From assembly GCA_905250115.1 (NCBI GenBank), contig CAJNOI010000158.1, forward strand, positions 71,647 to 135,646: DNA of 64,000 nt, read 5' to 3'. A program made the position numbers and the translations under genes. Of the stretch, positions 32,215 through 44,769 are shown in pieces. Position 1 is the first letter of the stretch; every line of letters starts with the position of its first letter. The notes under the pieces are model-generated. The model did not search any database. It saw only the letters and a program-made list of their open reading frames with translations, and had not been told where the DNA came from. This DNA is from Adineta steineri. Its lineage: Eukaryota; Rotifera; Eurotatoria; Adinetida; Adinetidae.

Positions 32215-34908
32215 TTATGTTTGTCTATTAATTTTTCTATTACTGTTAACAAAATTCATTGTTGGTATACGACTTGTTGGTTTATGTGTTGTTGATGATG
32301 ATGGCGGTGGTGTTGTTCGCGAAAGTGATGGTGTTCGTGGTGGAGGTGGTGTTTTTGGTGGAGGTGGTGTTCGTGGAAGTGGTGGTGTTGGTGGAGGTGA
32401 TTGAATATGATTTGTAATTGACATTGTTTCATTTTTCGTTGGTTGTACAAGTAATTGACATTTGGTGAGTAAACGTAGATGTAATAATTCAAAATCTACA
32501 CTTAATTTTTCTTTATTCATTGATTCTAAATAAGGTTCACCACCATAAATTAATTTCTTTCCACTAAATTCTTCCCATTCAGCTACCATACGACGTAAAT
32601 CATCAGTTAATTTTGGAAATTCACGTGAAAGATCTTTTCCTACAAAAACAAATAAAATAAGTAAATAAATATATGTGCATGTAATTATTATTATTATTAT
32701 ACGAAATCGTTCTTCTTTAAGTAATTGTGTTGAACTTCCACGTAATCTAGCTGGATCACCTGCATGTTTTTCAAATTCAACCATTTCTTTTTTATACCAT
32801 TCTCGTTTTTGAATTTTTGTTAGAAGTGGTCGAATTGATTCAACATAAGTTTCAAGTCGATTGATTTCATCATTCATAGCTAAATAATCTTCTTCATTAT
32901 CTTTTGTTTTAGGTATAATACGTTGTTCATCTGGTACATCTAATTGATCCCATAAATTTTTAAGTTTATTACGAGCTTGTGCACGTAATGATGCTGTTAA
33001 ACGATCATATGTTTGACGAATTTCATCCAAAGTTGAATGAGATGTTAATTTATGCGGAAAATTTGTTAATAAAGATAAATATCTTTTACGTAAACGTAAA
33101 TCAATTAATTCTTGTTGTAAATCATATGGAGATGATGGTTCAGGTTGATCAAGTTCAGTACGAAGAGAAATAATTTCAGCAAGAAGTATTTCGCGTAAAT
33201 TTTCATATTCTGTATTAAGATGAGAATGTAATAAATGACCGGTTAATGGATGATGATTTGTTACCCATACTGATTCATTGTCATCAGTAATAGATAAAAA
33301 TGTTTGAGCAATAGTTAAATACTTGGAAATTAAATCAGGATTTAATGAATGAATTCTATCAAGTAAAATACTAATTTCTTGTTTTAATTTGTTTAATTCA
33401 TTTGTTAAATCTGATAAAATTGAACTAGCTTGAGTAGTTGAAAGAATCTTAACAAAATATTTAATGAATAAAGTTAATCTTAAATTCAAGTACGATATAT
33501 CATTAGACAAAAATTTCACAGAAATATTATTTTTTTTTGATAGAGATTTTACCAGTCAATTTAAAGTGTTATAATACATTGTCAGGTAGGAAATGATGAA
33601 ATATGCATTATATACCATATAATTAGTTTTTTATTCTTTCATTATGTAAAGAAAATGAATCTAACAATGTAATATATATTTAATAGAATGTTTTTTTGTG
33701 GATATTTGATCTAATGATGCATCCTAGATTGATTAAACCCTTCAGAACCGTGAACGCATATATGCGTTATGAAGTCTTTTTTTGTAAAATTACACTACTT
33801 CTGAAGTTTATTTCAATTTATCTTTGGTAGTTTCCTGTCGTTCTCTTCTCTTTATACTCTCGTAGAATTTTTTCACTTGTCCATCTGTATATATTTCTAT
33901 GGTAATATTCTACATGGACAAGTATTTCTGAAAACTAATATAAAAAATCTGTTTTTCATTTGAATCGAGTTACCCAAACAATAGAATTGTTTTGTTTATA
34001 TTGTAATTGTTTTTATACTATGTTGTACAAAGAGTCTCGATACTATTATTAGAGATACAGCATCTGTCGTCAAAAACGATATATTTTCTCAGATAAAAAA
34101 AGTTTCTTTATTTGAGTCTGTGTATTATTAGACAGAGATATCGAAAGCGACTATCTATATTCGACAGAAACAAATAATCTTTGATTATTTTATAAAAAAA
34201 CTTGTTATTTATGATTTCTGTATAGGTAATTAATGATAACTTGTAGAAAATAGAAATCAATCAGGTGAGAATTATAATAACAAACAAAAATATAATAATT
34301 AAATCGAATAATACTAAAAATCAAAGTAAATACTCAGAAATATATATGCAAAGAAAAACGTTCTCAATATATTAATGAGTAGATACAAGAAGTTTTCTTC
34401 AAATTTCCCTAGACTCAAAATATTTCCCTCAAACAAACATTCGTCCTACGTTTTTTTTTTCTTTTTCTATACTAATGTATTAAAAATAATTTAATTTTCT
34501 AACCTGATCTGTATTAATATGAGTATTACCAATTAATTTCATTTTACTATCAATTAATTGTCTTAATAAAATAAGTTCTTTATCACGTTCAAATATCAAA
34601 TGTTTTAATTCATCTATTTTATCATTAATCAATTTTCTTTTTTCAATTAATGTTATTTGATTCGTATCAAATGTTATATGTGGTAAATTAAGTTCATCAA
34701 ATAATTGATACATTTGTTCAGATAAAATTTTAATATGATTTTCAAGTTCAATTCGTTGTTGTTCATAAATTGATAAACGTTGTTCAAAGAATAGACGAGT
34801 ATCATTAATAAATGCTTGACGTTCTTTATCACTATCAATATCTAAATTATTAAGTAAATCTTCTAAACGTAACCATGTTGTATGAGCTAATTCGCCTAGA
34901 AGATGCAT
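32215..34908 (-). CDS. PRC1: PRC1/Ase1/MAP65-family antiparallel microtubule bundler, three exons
   Basis: Exons 34908-34504, 33447-32703 and 32639-32215 join to 1575 nt, or 524 residues. Family members crosslink antiparallel microtubules in the spindle midzone and recruit kinesin-4. The N-terminus (LLGELAHTTWLRLEDLLNNL) begins a long coiled-coil, spectrin-like rod with LWDQLDVPDEQR, matching the 'LWDxLxIPEEER' signature. The microtubule-binding part has DPARLRGSSTQLLKEERFRKDLS then FPKLTDDLRRMVAEWEE, close to the family's GGNLLKEEK...LPKLEEEL segment. A proline-rich tail with repeated TP dipeptides (PRTPPPPKTPPPPRTPS) could take CDK phosphorylation, as in PRC1, where it delays bundling until anaphase. 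It is shorter than the roughly 600-residue human protein. The start at 34908 is the first Met in frame before the conserved region; an upstream coding exon is possible. Intron 1 is 1056 bp. Confidence 0.87.
33448..34503 (-). other. 1.06-kb intron of the PRC1-like gene
   Basis: This intron is about twenty times the local norm. No open frame or terminal repeats explain the length. It contains a perfect 16-bp palindrome, AACGCATATATGCGTT, at 33753-33768. Confidence 0.7.
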
Positions 34909-36834
34909 TATCAGTGTGTTCTTATCAAGTACGTGTATCGGTGTATATGCGTGTTTGTCTGTCTGTTGTTCTTCCGCGTGGTACAACACTAAATAAAATA
35001 TATAATCATCACAACGATGTGTCACATGTGTCGAACAAAGCTGCAGCTGACGATATGACAAGCGCAAAAAAAGAGAAAATTAAATGTGTATGGTGGTTTA
35101 TAAGGTTGGAAGTAATGGTTAGAGGTGGCAGCAGATTGAGAAAGAGAGAGAGAGAAAGAGCTATTCGATGAATACAAAGAGAACAACTAAAGAAAAGAAA
35201 GAATCAATTGAGGATTTGATATATGTTCATTCATTGGTTTAGGTATGATGTAAACATTATTGATCATCACAATACTCAAAAGAAAATTGAGCCTTTCAAA
35301 ATGAAATTCGTTTGTCTACATACTTGATGTATGTAAAAGCGAAAGAACAAGAAAGAGAAGAAGAAGCAGAAGAAGCAATTCATATGTATTGAAATATAAA
35401 AAAAAAGTTTTCAACAATTTTTTTTTCTTTTTGCAAGTCATTGATATTGTGTATATTCTTTTATCCTTATCAATATTGTTGACTTTTATTCATGATTAAT
35501 CTTACTACGTATGTTAAAGATAATGATAAATAAATGTTAAAGTTTCTTTTTACATTATTCGAATAAAAACAATTTTCTTAGATTTCATTTGAACAAAATA
35601 ACATCACAATGAGTTAGAGATAAATGTTATATAATCAAGATTATCATTCAATTCTTCATAGATCTATTTTCAGTTTAGAATAAAATAAATTTTTCTTTTT
35701 AATGATTTTAATATTGTTGACAATTTATAGTATATTCTAAAAGGTAACACTAGTATTAGTATTCTTGTTGAAATTTAATCCTTTTTATTTTATGTAAGAT
35801 TTTCAGATAAAATTACAGACGACTCAATCATAGACACCAGAAAAAAACGCGCAAATTCTAAAAATAATATATGGAAGGGCATGCTCTTTTATATTGCAAA
35901 CTTCTTTTTCGTATCATAATGATATAAATCATAATTCGATTTATAGTAATATATCTTCACACACGGTTCTCAAATAATAAAATTTTATGTTATGACATAT
36001 GTGATAGTTATTTCATCATTAAATGTCAATAGAAGATTTACCATTAATTTAGATGTAGGAATACAATGATCATCTATAGTCTATCGACAACTCTGACAAT
36101 TGGAATTAACCAATGTTTTATCTAGAGTTCTTTTTCTGGATGGGCGAAATGAAATTTCGGATGAGCACTCCCACTAGCTAAATAATATTTGATAAAAATC
36201 ATACAAAACCTTTTCTTTTCTAGATTTATTTTAACTTGTTTTATTTTTGTTCTGCTGGTATTGACTTCTTCAATATTTACAGTGTGAATGAAAACCTACA
36301 GTGATGTACAAATATAAATATTTTAAATAGAGTTTTTTTTTATCATTTGATGTCAATCAGATAGGCTTATTAAAAATCTCAATCCTCGATGAATGATAAT
36401 AATAACAATCAATATATAAGATTATCTTTCAATTATAAAATACATAAAATTATTTTGCAAAGTTTATAAATCTTTTAAGTAAAATTCTCTAGATTGAAGT
36501 TTTATAAACTCAGAAAACATCGGGTCTATAAAGTAAAATAAAACTACCGTATTTTGTTTCCATCACCACAACATAATTGTGAATATATGTTACATATTGA
36601 TCATCAAAAAAAACTCGATGTCAATAAAAGTTTTTTTATCACGATACAACAAAATGTTTATGTATCGTGAATGAAAAACACATAAACAATGAAATAGAAA
36701 TTGCAAGGCAAAGAAGACAAAAAATAGCGGATAATAAATACAAAGAGAGAGAGAAAGAAAGAAAGAATAAGACAACACCGGCAAAATTAAAAACTAGGAT
36801 TGAAAATCAAATAGATATTTTCGTATAACAAAAC
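34909..36834. other. Intergenic region between PRC1-like and AUTS2-like genes
   Basis: 1.9 kb comprising the presumed promoter of the PRC1-like gene and the 3' flank of the AUTS2-like gene. Purine-rich GA runs occur near 35138-35160 and 35340-35380. No gene was seen. Confidence 0.5.
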
Positions 36835-39719
36835 TTATGTTGAAGTTGATTCATTAGGTAATTCTTCTTTTAATTTTATTTTCGAATTTTCTATTGTTGG
36901 TGGCGATGATGATGATGAATCTTTTTCACGTTTGATTTTTTTCGATGATGATGTCGATGATAATGATGATGAGGATGTTGAAGAATGTGATCCAGGCGAT
37001 GTAGCTACTTTAGGAGTTTCTTCAATATTTATTTTTGGTGATAATTGTTCAATTTTCGGTTGTTTTGATATTTTATTTAATGAAGATATGGCAGCAGCAC
37101 GTTCACGTTCCATAATTTGTTCTTGTTGTTGACGTAATGAATTAAGAAAATGTTCACGTTGCATTAAAGCTGCTGTCATCGCTGATGAATCAAGATTTGG
37201 AAAAATATTCGATGAATTATTATTATTACGAAATTGTGAAGGATCGAAATTATTTGGAAAATAATTATTTGATTGAGGATTCGTCGCACTATTAAATAAA
37301 GATGCATATGCAGCTGATAAACGTTGTCGTTCAATAATTGATAATGTTAAAGGATCAAAAGCACCAAATGTTGGTGGAAGTGAAACTGGAGGTAAACCTG
37401 GTAGTGAATGTGAAGTTTTCGAACTATCTGATATATTATTATTATTATTATTATTTGATTTAACATTTGGTGAATTACGTTTACGTGAAGACGAATGTAA
37501 TGGTGGTGAAGAAGATGAATTTTTATTTGAAAAATTCGATGAATGATGATTATGATGATGTAATGTTGGATGTGGAGAACGTGAACGAGAACGATTTAAT
37601 GATGAATAATTATTATTATTATTATTTGTTAAATGTGATGGTGGAAGCATTAAATGATGATGAGAATTACGACGATCATCTTCATTATTATTAAGTACAG
37701 ATGATGATCGTTTTTTACTAGAAATAAATTTAATTCTATAAAAAATAAATTTAAATAAAATATTTTTATCATACTTTTCATTATTACAATTATTTGTTTC
37801 GTCAAGTTTTTTTAATGATAAATTATCATTGGTAGATGAAAGTGGTGCTAAAGATGGAATTAATGATGATGGTCCAATACCACGATGAAATCGCGACCAA
37901 TCAAGACCAAGTGCAGCAGCTGCTGCGACTGATCCATTTATATCTGATTTTCGATCCATTGTTGATGACGACGAGGGTGGAGCAGAAGGAGGAGGCGGCG
38001 GAGGTGGTGGTGGAAATAAAGATCCAAGACCACCAAATGCAGTATTCGATGATGGAGGTACACGACCAAATGGTCCATTATTTATACTTGTAAAATCAAA
38101 TGGTGATCGATAATCTAAATATAAAATAAATCATTGTTCATTTCATGTTCAAATAATCGTAGTTGGAAAAAAATAAAACAACATACTAAATGATGTTGGA
38201 GGTAAAAGTGGTGTTTGATATGTTGATGGTAATGGAAGAGATAAATCACTGGTTGATGATGATGGCGGTGGTGGTGGCAGAAGAGGTTTTGTATTTGTAA
38301 TAAGATCGGGTAATTTATGATTTAATGATGATTGTTGTTGTTGTTGCTGTTGCTGTTGTTCTTCATCTTTTTTATTATCCGATGGAGATAATTTATCTTT
38401 CGCACGTTGTTGTTGATGATAAATCATCCAAGATATTCGAACATGTGCTGCACACCATTTACTAGATTTCTATAAATAGAATAAATCACATAAAAACAAA
38501 TGTTTATTTGATTTGTTTCTTTTGTACTTTAGATGTAGGTGACGATGCTTCTTTTGTTGAATTATTCGTACTTGGAGTTGATGCTGCTGTTGAATTATTA
38601 ACTAAACTAAATGGTGGAAATATTGGTGGAGCTGCTGATACTGCTGCTGCTGCTGCTGATGGAGGTGGCGGCGGTGGTGGCAACAGTGATGATGGAGAAA
38701 ACTAAATTCGAAATAAAATAATTTTTTTTTCTATTAAATTTAAAATCTTATTTACATTTGCTGTACGTAGAAATGGTGAAAGACTATTGTCTGATTTTGA
38801 TAATTTATCTAACTAAATAGAAAAATATTTAATTGTTTAAACATTAATACTAAAAACATACTAATGAATTATTAAGATTTCCGTTTAATAATGAATTATT
38901 AGGTGGTGTTAAAATATTTAAATTATGTTCATGTGTATGTGTATGTTGATGATAATGTTCAGCACGAAGAAATGGTGGTAAGAGAAATGTTGGAAGACCA
39001 TTTCCATCTATAGGTGAATTTGTTCCACTAGGAGTTCGTGTTGAATTTATATCATGTAAATATCGAGCATTTAATTCACGTAATAAATCAGGATCAAGTG
39101 AAAAATCTATAGAAGAAAATATTTTTATTATTGTTACAAATTAAATATTATTTTTTACTTGATGTTCCTGATGTTTTTCGTGACATTGGTGATAATAATT
39201 TATTTGAACGATGATCTTCTAAATAAAATAAAATAAAAATGATTTTTGTTCAAGGTTATCAAGACAATATTTGATGTCTTTTATTTCAATGTTGTCAAAT
39301 CGATTAAGAAAAAAGAGACATAAGGATCAAGCGCAATGTTGTCTGAGCTGGATAAGCCAAAAGAAGACATATATAGATGAAAAATGTGTATTTCGATGAG
39401 AAAAAGAAAGAAGAGGATGAAATTGATCCTACTATCACTATTCTAACTAAAATCCTTCTTACAGTCAATTTCGATTAGTCATCTATATATATATATATAT
39501 TTAAGAAAAATTACTCTAATTTAAAAAAATTATATAGAACGAGATATATTTATTAGTTATAGGAAATAAAAAAATATAATTTAATATAAATAAAAACAAA
39601 ATATAAGAAAATAAATGATACTTACTTAGATTATCAAAAAGAAATTGTTGTTGATGAAGATTATGATTCATTATTGTTGGTAAGTTTGTATTTGTTGGAA
39701 TTGATCCAGGTATAAACAT
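36835..39719 (-). CDS. AUTS2: AUTS2/FBRSL1/Tay-bridge family nuclear protein, nine exons
   Basis: Exons 39719-39626, 39218-39159, 39106-38862, 38812-38756, 38701-38528, 38469-38187, 38114-37775 and 37717-36835 (eight shown here, with one 57-bp intron in the last long frame) join to 2136 nt, or 711 residues. The decisive motif is KWCAAHVRISWMIYH near residue 215, close to the WCAxHVxIAxMI signature of AUTS2 and fibrosin-like proteins. Upstream is a His-rich HQHTHTHEH block as in AUTS2. Downstream NGPFGRVPPSSNTAFGGLGSL and ALGLDWSRFHR match the conserved C-terminal half. The protein is otherwise low complexity: poly-Gln, poly-Pro, poly-Asn and Ser runs. In vertebrates AUTS2 joins a Polycomb PRC1.5 complex and can activate transcription. 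It is shorter than human AUTS2 (about 1259 residues), and more N-terminal exons may lie upstream of 39719. The intron 39219-39625 is 407 bp. Confidence 0.85.
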
Positions 39720-42470
39720 AATGTTCTATCTATCTATAATAAACTATAAAAGTTGACACCTGCAGTGCTTCTCATTGATTCAATGGGTCACACATTGTGT
39801 ATGTTATTTTCTCTATTTAGCAATCTTTCTTTTCATTCTCTGTCTTTCTTTCTCTCTCTCCCTCTCTCTCTCTCTTTCTCTCCTTTTCTTTGGTTACTCG
39901 TCGCTAATTCATATTTCTTCATCTCGAAACTCAAGTGTATGCACGCACACACTTGAACCAACATACACACATATATAATTTTATCGAGTTCTTTTCTCCC
40001 CCTTTTTTCCCCTCCCTCTCCTCCTCTTCTTCGCTATATGCCTTCTTGACATACTCAAGTGGCGGACGGCGACGGGCGGTGGCATGTAGAGCGCAAGAGA
40101 AAATATTTCACATCTATAAATGATGATGATGATGATGATGATGATTAAAAAGAGAACGACGACGAGAAGTATACTCACCGTCGACGACACTTGAGATTCT
40201 TTCTTCTTCAATGCTTCTGTTTCTGTTGTTACTCTTCACAGTATGTCGTTTCTGTGCATGTGATGTGCGTACACATACTAACAAAATAACGCAAAGAATA
40301 TGAAAGACATCGTATGTGTGCAAATTAGACCATCTGCTTGTGATATGATGATGAGAGGATAAGAGAGAGAGAGAGAGGGAAGAGGACGATCGACAACGAG
40401 CAACAACAACAATTCAATTAGTCTTGGCACCCAAGAAAATGTGTTTATTCAATGCTTTGTCTATCTGCCTTACAGCTCGGTCAATGTTCTTGATAGACAC
40501 ATATACAACGAAGGAAAAGAAATTACAAATGGAAAAGAAACGGGAAAGAGGATCGAAAAGAAGAAGAAAAGGAGAAATAATGGACTTGTGTGTATGTATG
40601 TGTGTGTTGCGGGTCGATATCCCGAGAGAACAAGTAATTTTGACACTCTGCATCCATGCACTCAGCAGCTCACTCTCTCTCATGGCGTTGCGTGTTCGTC
40701 GAAGTAAACTAATAAATCATCGAAAATCAATTATGAGACGCAATGAGGGAGTTAGCTTTGCTTCAGAACGACAGTAGCGAGAGCCTAACGAGCTACGCTA
40801 CCGACACACATATTTATGAATAAAGCATGAAAAGCTCATTTTTCGCCTTTTTCTATTTATCTGTCTATATATATATATGTCTCTTTACATCAATTAGATG
40901 TGAGACAGTGGAGATGGTGCGAGATGAAGGATTCAATCCAGATCACTATTACGCGCGCGCGCGCACCCAATTAATAATTGACTTGGCAGTAGTAGGACAT
41001 AAAAGAGAAGAGAAAAGAGAGGAAACACGCGAGAAAGCAATCAGCGTTTTTTTAGCTTGATGTTCGTTCGTTCGTTCCGACGGGAATGATTAAATATTAA
41101 CAGGAAATTGAATTGTGCACCAAAGATATAGAACAGCAACGACTCAACGGAAAAGATAAAAAATCAAATCACATGTGTGACGACAACGACGACAAGAGAG
41201 ACAGAAAAGAGATAGATAATTATCATGTGGTGTATATAGGCTAGAGGTCATTTTCCGGTCTAACAAGTTCCTTTAGCACACGTCGTTGTCACTGTTGATC
41301 TCCTGAGGCATTACCACCGAGTGCACCCATACAAACATTTGTTGCCTGCTAGTCAAGATAGTCAATGAGAGAACAGAGAAATGAAGAGAGTTCGATGTTG
41401 TTAATTGCCGTCGCTTCCGGTCTCCCTCCTACTCTATAGATTTGACCAAGCTTATATATATATATATGTATGTATGTATATATATGTGTGTATATAGTAT
41501 ATATGTATGTATATGTCCGTTGAGACTATAGCAAGTTGTATAGAAGAAGAAGAAGAAGAAGAATAAGTAGAAGAAAAGGATGGAATGGTATAACGAGTGT
41601 GTGCGGGTGTCTGATGTGTATAAAGCGGGAAGTGATTGATGAGAATACATGACAAGCTGCATACACATATAGATGAAGGAAAGGTCGGTGTATATATGTT
41701 CCAAAAAAGATTCGCTACATGGTGTGTATGTGTATATGTATGCCTAGCGGCTTGCTTATCAAAACAATTAGGCATTGCAAGCAGGCGAATGAGTCTATTT
41801 CTATGTGAGTTGTGTGTTGAATTAGCTCCGTATCGATCGTTCGCTCGATCGAATTGGGACGCATTCTCACAGCTGGCGGCAATGTATAAGAGACCGAGGG
41901 AAAAAGAACGAAAGCATGCGTAGCGATTAACTCAATTATGCATGCTGCTCTCTTTCTCTTGATGTTAGTTGATGGTGTGGCAGTTGTAGTCTGCTATTAT
42001 CATCGAAATACATTCATTCGTTCGACAAAAGTGCGTGCAAGATAAATGACATTGATTGTATATATGTGAAAAGAGCATGTGATGATGATTGGGGTGAAAG
42101 TGAACTTCGCACGTCACGTCGCCACACCTCATTGCAAAGAGAAAAAAAACGAGTGAAACTTGACACACACACATATATATATATATACACATATATACAT
42201 ACATACATACAACAACGACAAAGATGACAATGACGACGATAAACTCTCTTATGAATGCGCGCGTCGTCGGCTTGTATTCTAATCCCTTGTGTGTGCGTGT
42301 GCACGTCATCATCAGACAGACGAGAAAAGAAAGTGCGCGACTAATCCGACATAGCAGCAACAGCGCAACCAGTCGTTTAACCTCCGACAAACAAGGAAAA
42401 AAAAAGAGAGTAAAGAAAGGATCAAGACAAGAAAGATATTGTTCTTATAATTGAATCAAAAGCAAGGACA
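39720..42470. promoter_or_regulatory. GC-richer upstream region of the AUTS2-like gene, microsatellite-dense
   Basis: 2.7 kb upstream of the AUTS2-like gene is clearly less AT-rich than the flanks. It carries CT tracts (39837-39885), ATG repeats (40120-40143), GA tracts (40361-40380), alternating GC (about 40952-40963), GAA repeats (about 41543-41562) and TA/TG/CA tracts (41453-41520, 42162-42210). Open frames on both strands are translations of these repeats. It could hold the promoter and non-coding 5' exons; no specific site was identified. Confidence 0.4.
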
Positions 42471-44769
42471 ATGATAGAAAAGTACCAATCTTCTTTTCAA
42501 TGCTCAATTAAAGAGATGTCATGTTTTCTATTCAACCTGCTGTGAATAAATTATTGAGTGGAAACGACTAAATAGATCAAGATGTAAGAAAATTCTAACC
42601 AGATGTCTATAAGGTTTTTCATCAAAACTATTCTATTCTTATTTGCAATCGAACAAAATTAAATTAGGAAATACATGACATAAAGCGTAATTGTTATTAT
42701 ATAGATCTACTATAGACAAAAATTACTATTTCATCAATAGAATTATTTTCATCGATCTAATAAATAAACAATTTTTGTGAGAGAAGGGAGGAGGATACAA
42801 AGAAAATTCTTCTTTTTTTTTTCCTTAAATAAAATGTTCATGCATGCAGAATAATATGTCTAGTTTTTTATGAAATAAAAAATTTTATACAAATGTTTTC
42901 AATCATGTGTAAATAAAATCTATATATATACGTATTATTAATACTAAGACTATTTCCGTTTCGGAGATTGTCAATATATGTATATTTGTTTCATTTAAAA
43001 ATCTTATTTGAAAAAGCTTGAATATTTATAATGAAATAATCAATACCTTCAAGTCAATATTCGGTTATAAATAATAAAATCTTTTTTTTTTATATTTGAA
43101 GAAAGTTTCTCTTTAATAATTAATACAAACTTGTATATATTTATAAGACACTAAAAAAAAGAACGACATCACTTTTCTTATTAAAAAGTTAGAATAAAGA
43201 TCAAAGTCTAATTTATAATAATAATAATATGTTTACAATTGCATATATATTTATATGAAAAATTCCATAAAAAGCTAAAATAGAAATATATTTAAACATT
43301 CTTGAAAATTTCTCATATTATATTTTCTAATCCTTCATGATATTTTTATTATGCACTTCTCACTTTTCACTACAAACATTTTTTAGATCAATATATAGAA
43401 TCTTATTACATTCTTACAAGTTTTTTTTTTACTAAATATTACTTAGTAATAATATACTTTTAAAATATTTATCAATAAAATACGATTTGATATCAGTTGC
43501 ATTCGATTATTAGATTTTATTTTTTACTTATTTGATAATAATAAAAGAATATTTATTCTGTAATATAAAATCCAAAGTGATAATAAAAAGAAAGATATTC
43601 TCAAAAAAAGAAAAAAAGAAAAAATCTTTTATTATATGTACTTTAGAAGATAGATAAAAGATAGCTTTTTTCTGCTCTTAAAATAACTTGGTGATATGAA
43701 AATAAATGTGAGAGAATAATAGCAGATGTACAAGATTAATGCAGCTGATTTTTTTTCACAAATAAAATCTTTTTTTTTTCGTCTTTTTCTATTTTCTATT
43801 ATGAAATTATAAATAAATTTGTATCTACAAATCATCGTTTGTAAATCCGAAACAGAACGAAGAAAAAACTTTATAAAAAAAACTAAAGATATTGTATAAA
43901 TCTAAAATTAAATCAGACATATTGATATTAATCATGTATATCTGTAGCCATCAATCTTTTTCAATTAGAATACTTGAATATATCTCTATATATCCTTGAA
44001 CTATCATTGCTTTCGTAATGAATGAGCGCGTTCACTGTCTACAAGGACTAAAGCGTCGATGAGGGTAAAATGTTTCACACTACTCATTTACAAATAGCCT
44101 TCTATTGACAGGTAAGCTTTTTTTTTAACTTAAGAAATCGCTTCTTTCTTTTTTTTTTGATAATAAGTGTTCGAATACTAATGTTGATATTTAGTATATC
44201 TTTTATATACTTTCATTACAGTCATTAATACTTTGATTTTTTAATGAACAAGAAGTTTGTAGAATATTTCTTTTTTTTTTGATATTATTAACAAGAATAA
44301 GATAATCTAATGTATGTATATATCTTTTTCTCTTCACTAAACAAGAAATTATCTTACACAAACTATTACATCATTGTTTACCACGGATCAGCGATCGTTT
44401 TCTCCTTCCTATTCGTATTAGATAAACAAACTACGATGAGAAATAAAAGCTGTTTTTTTTCTCCCATTAAAATACAAGTTTTTTTGTTTATAATAACTTC
44501 CATTAGATATAATATCATACATGATACATTTCTCTAGTTACATTCGTCATTATTTATCAGTAATAAATAGGATATTTTGTTTGATTAAATGAATTTTTTA
44601 TATATATATTTGATTATTTTGTAACACTTCAATCATAGATAAGAAATAATGAGTAAGATCAAAAAAAAACACATGAATTTTGACATTGACAACAAGACGA
44701 ATAAGAATAGAAAAGAAAAGAAAAGAAAAAAAGTGACAAAAAATTCATATCTGACTCTGACATATTTTA
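42471..44769. other. AT-rich intergenic region, no gene seen
   Basis: 2.3 kb of very AT-rich spacer between the AUTS2-like upstream region and the 3' end of the DOCK gene. No coding or structural signal beyond short T and A runs. Confidence 0.5.

Noticed and set aside
40414-42454. Many overlapping open frames on both strands
   Set aside because: They translate microsatellites in the GC-richer block and have no conserved content.
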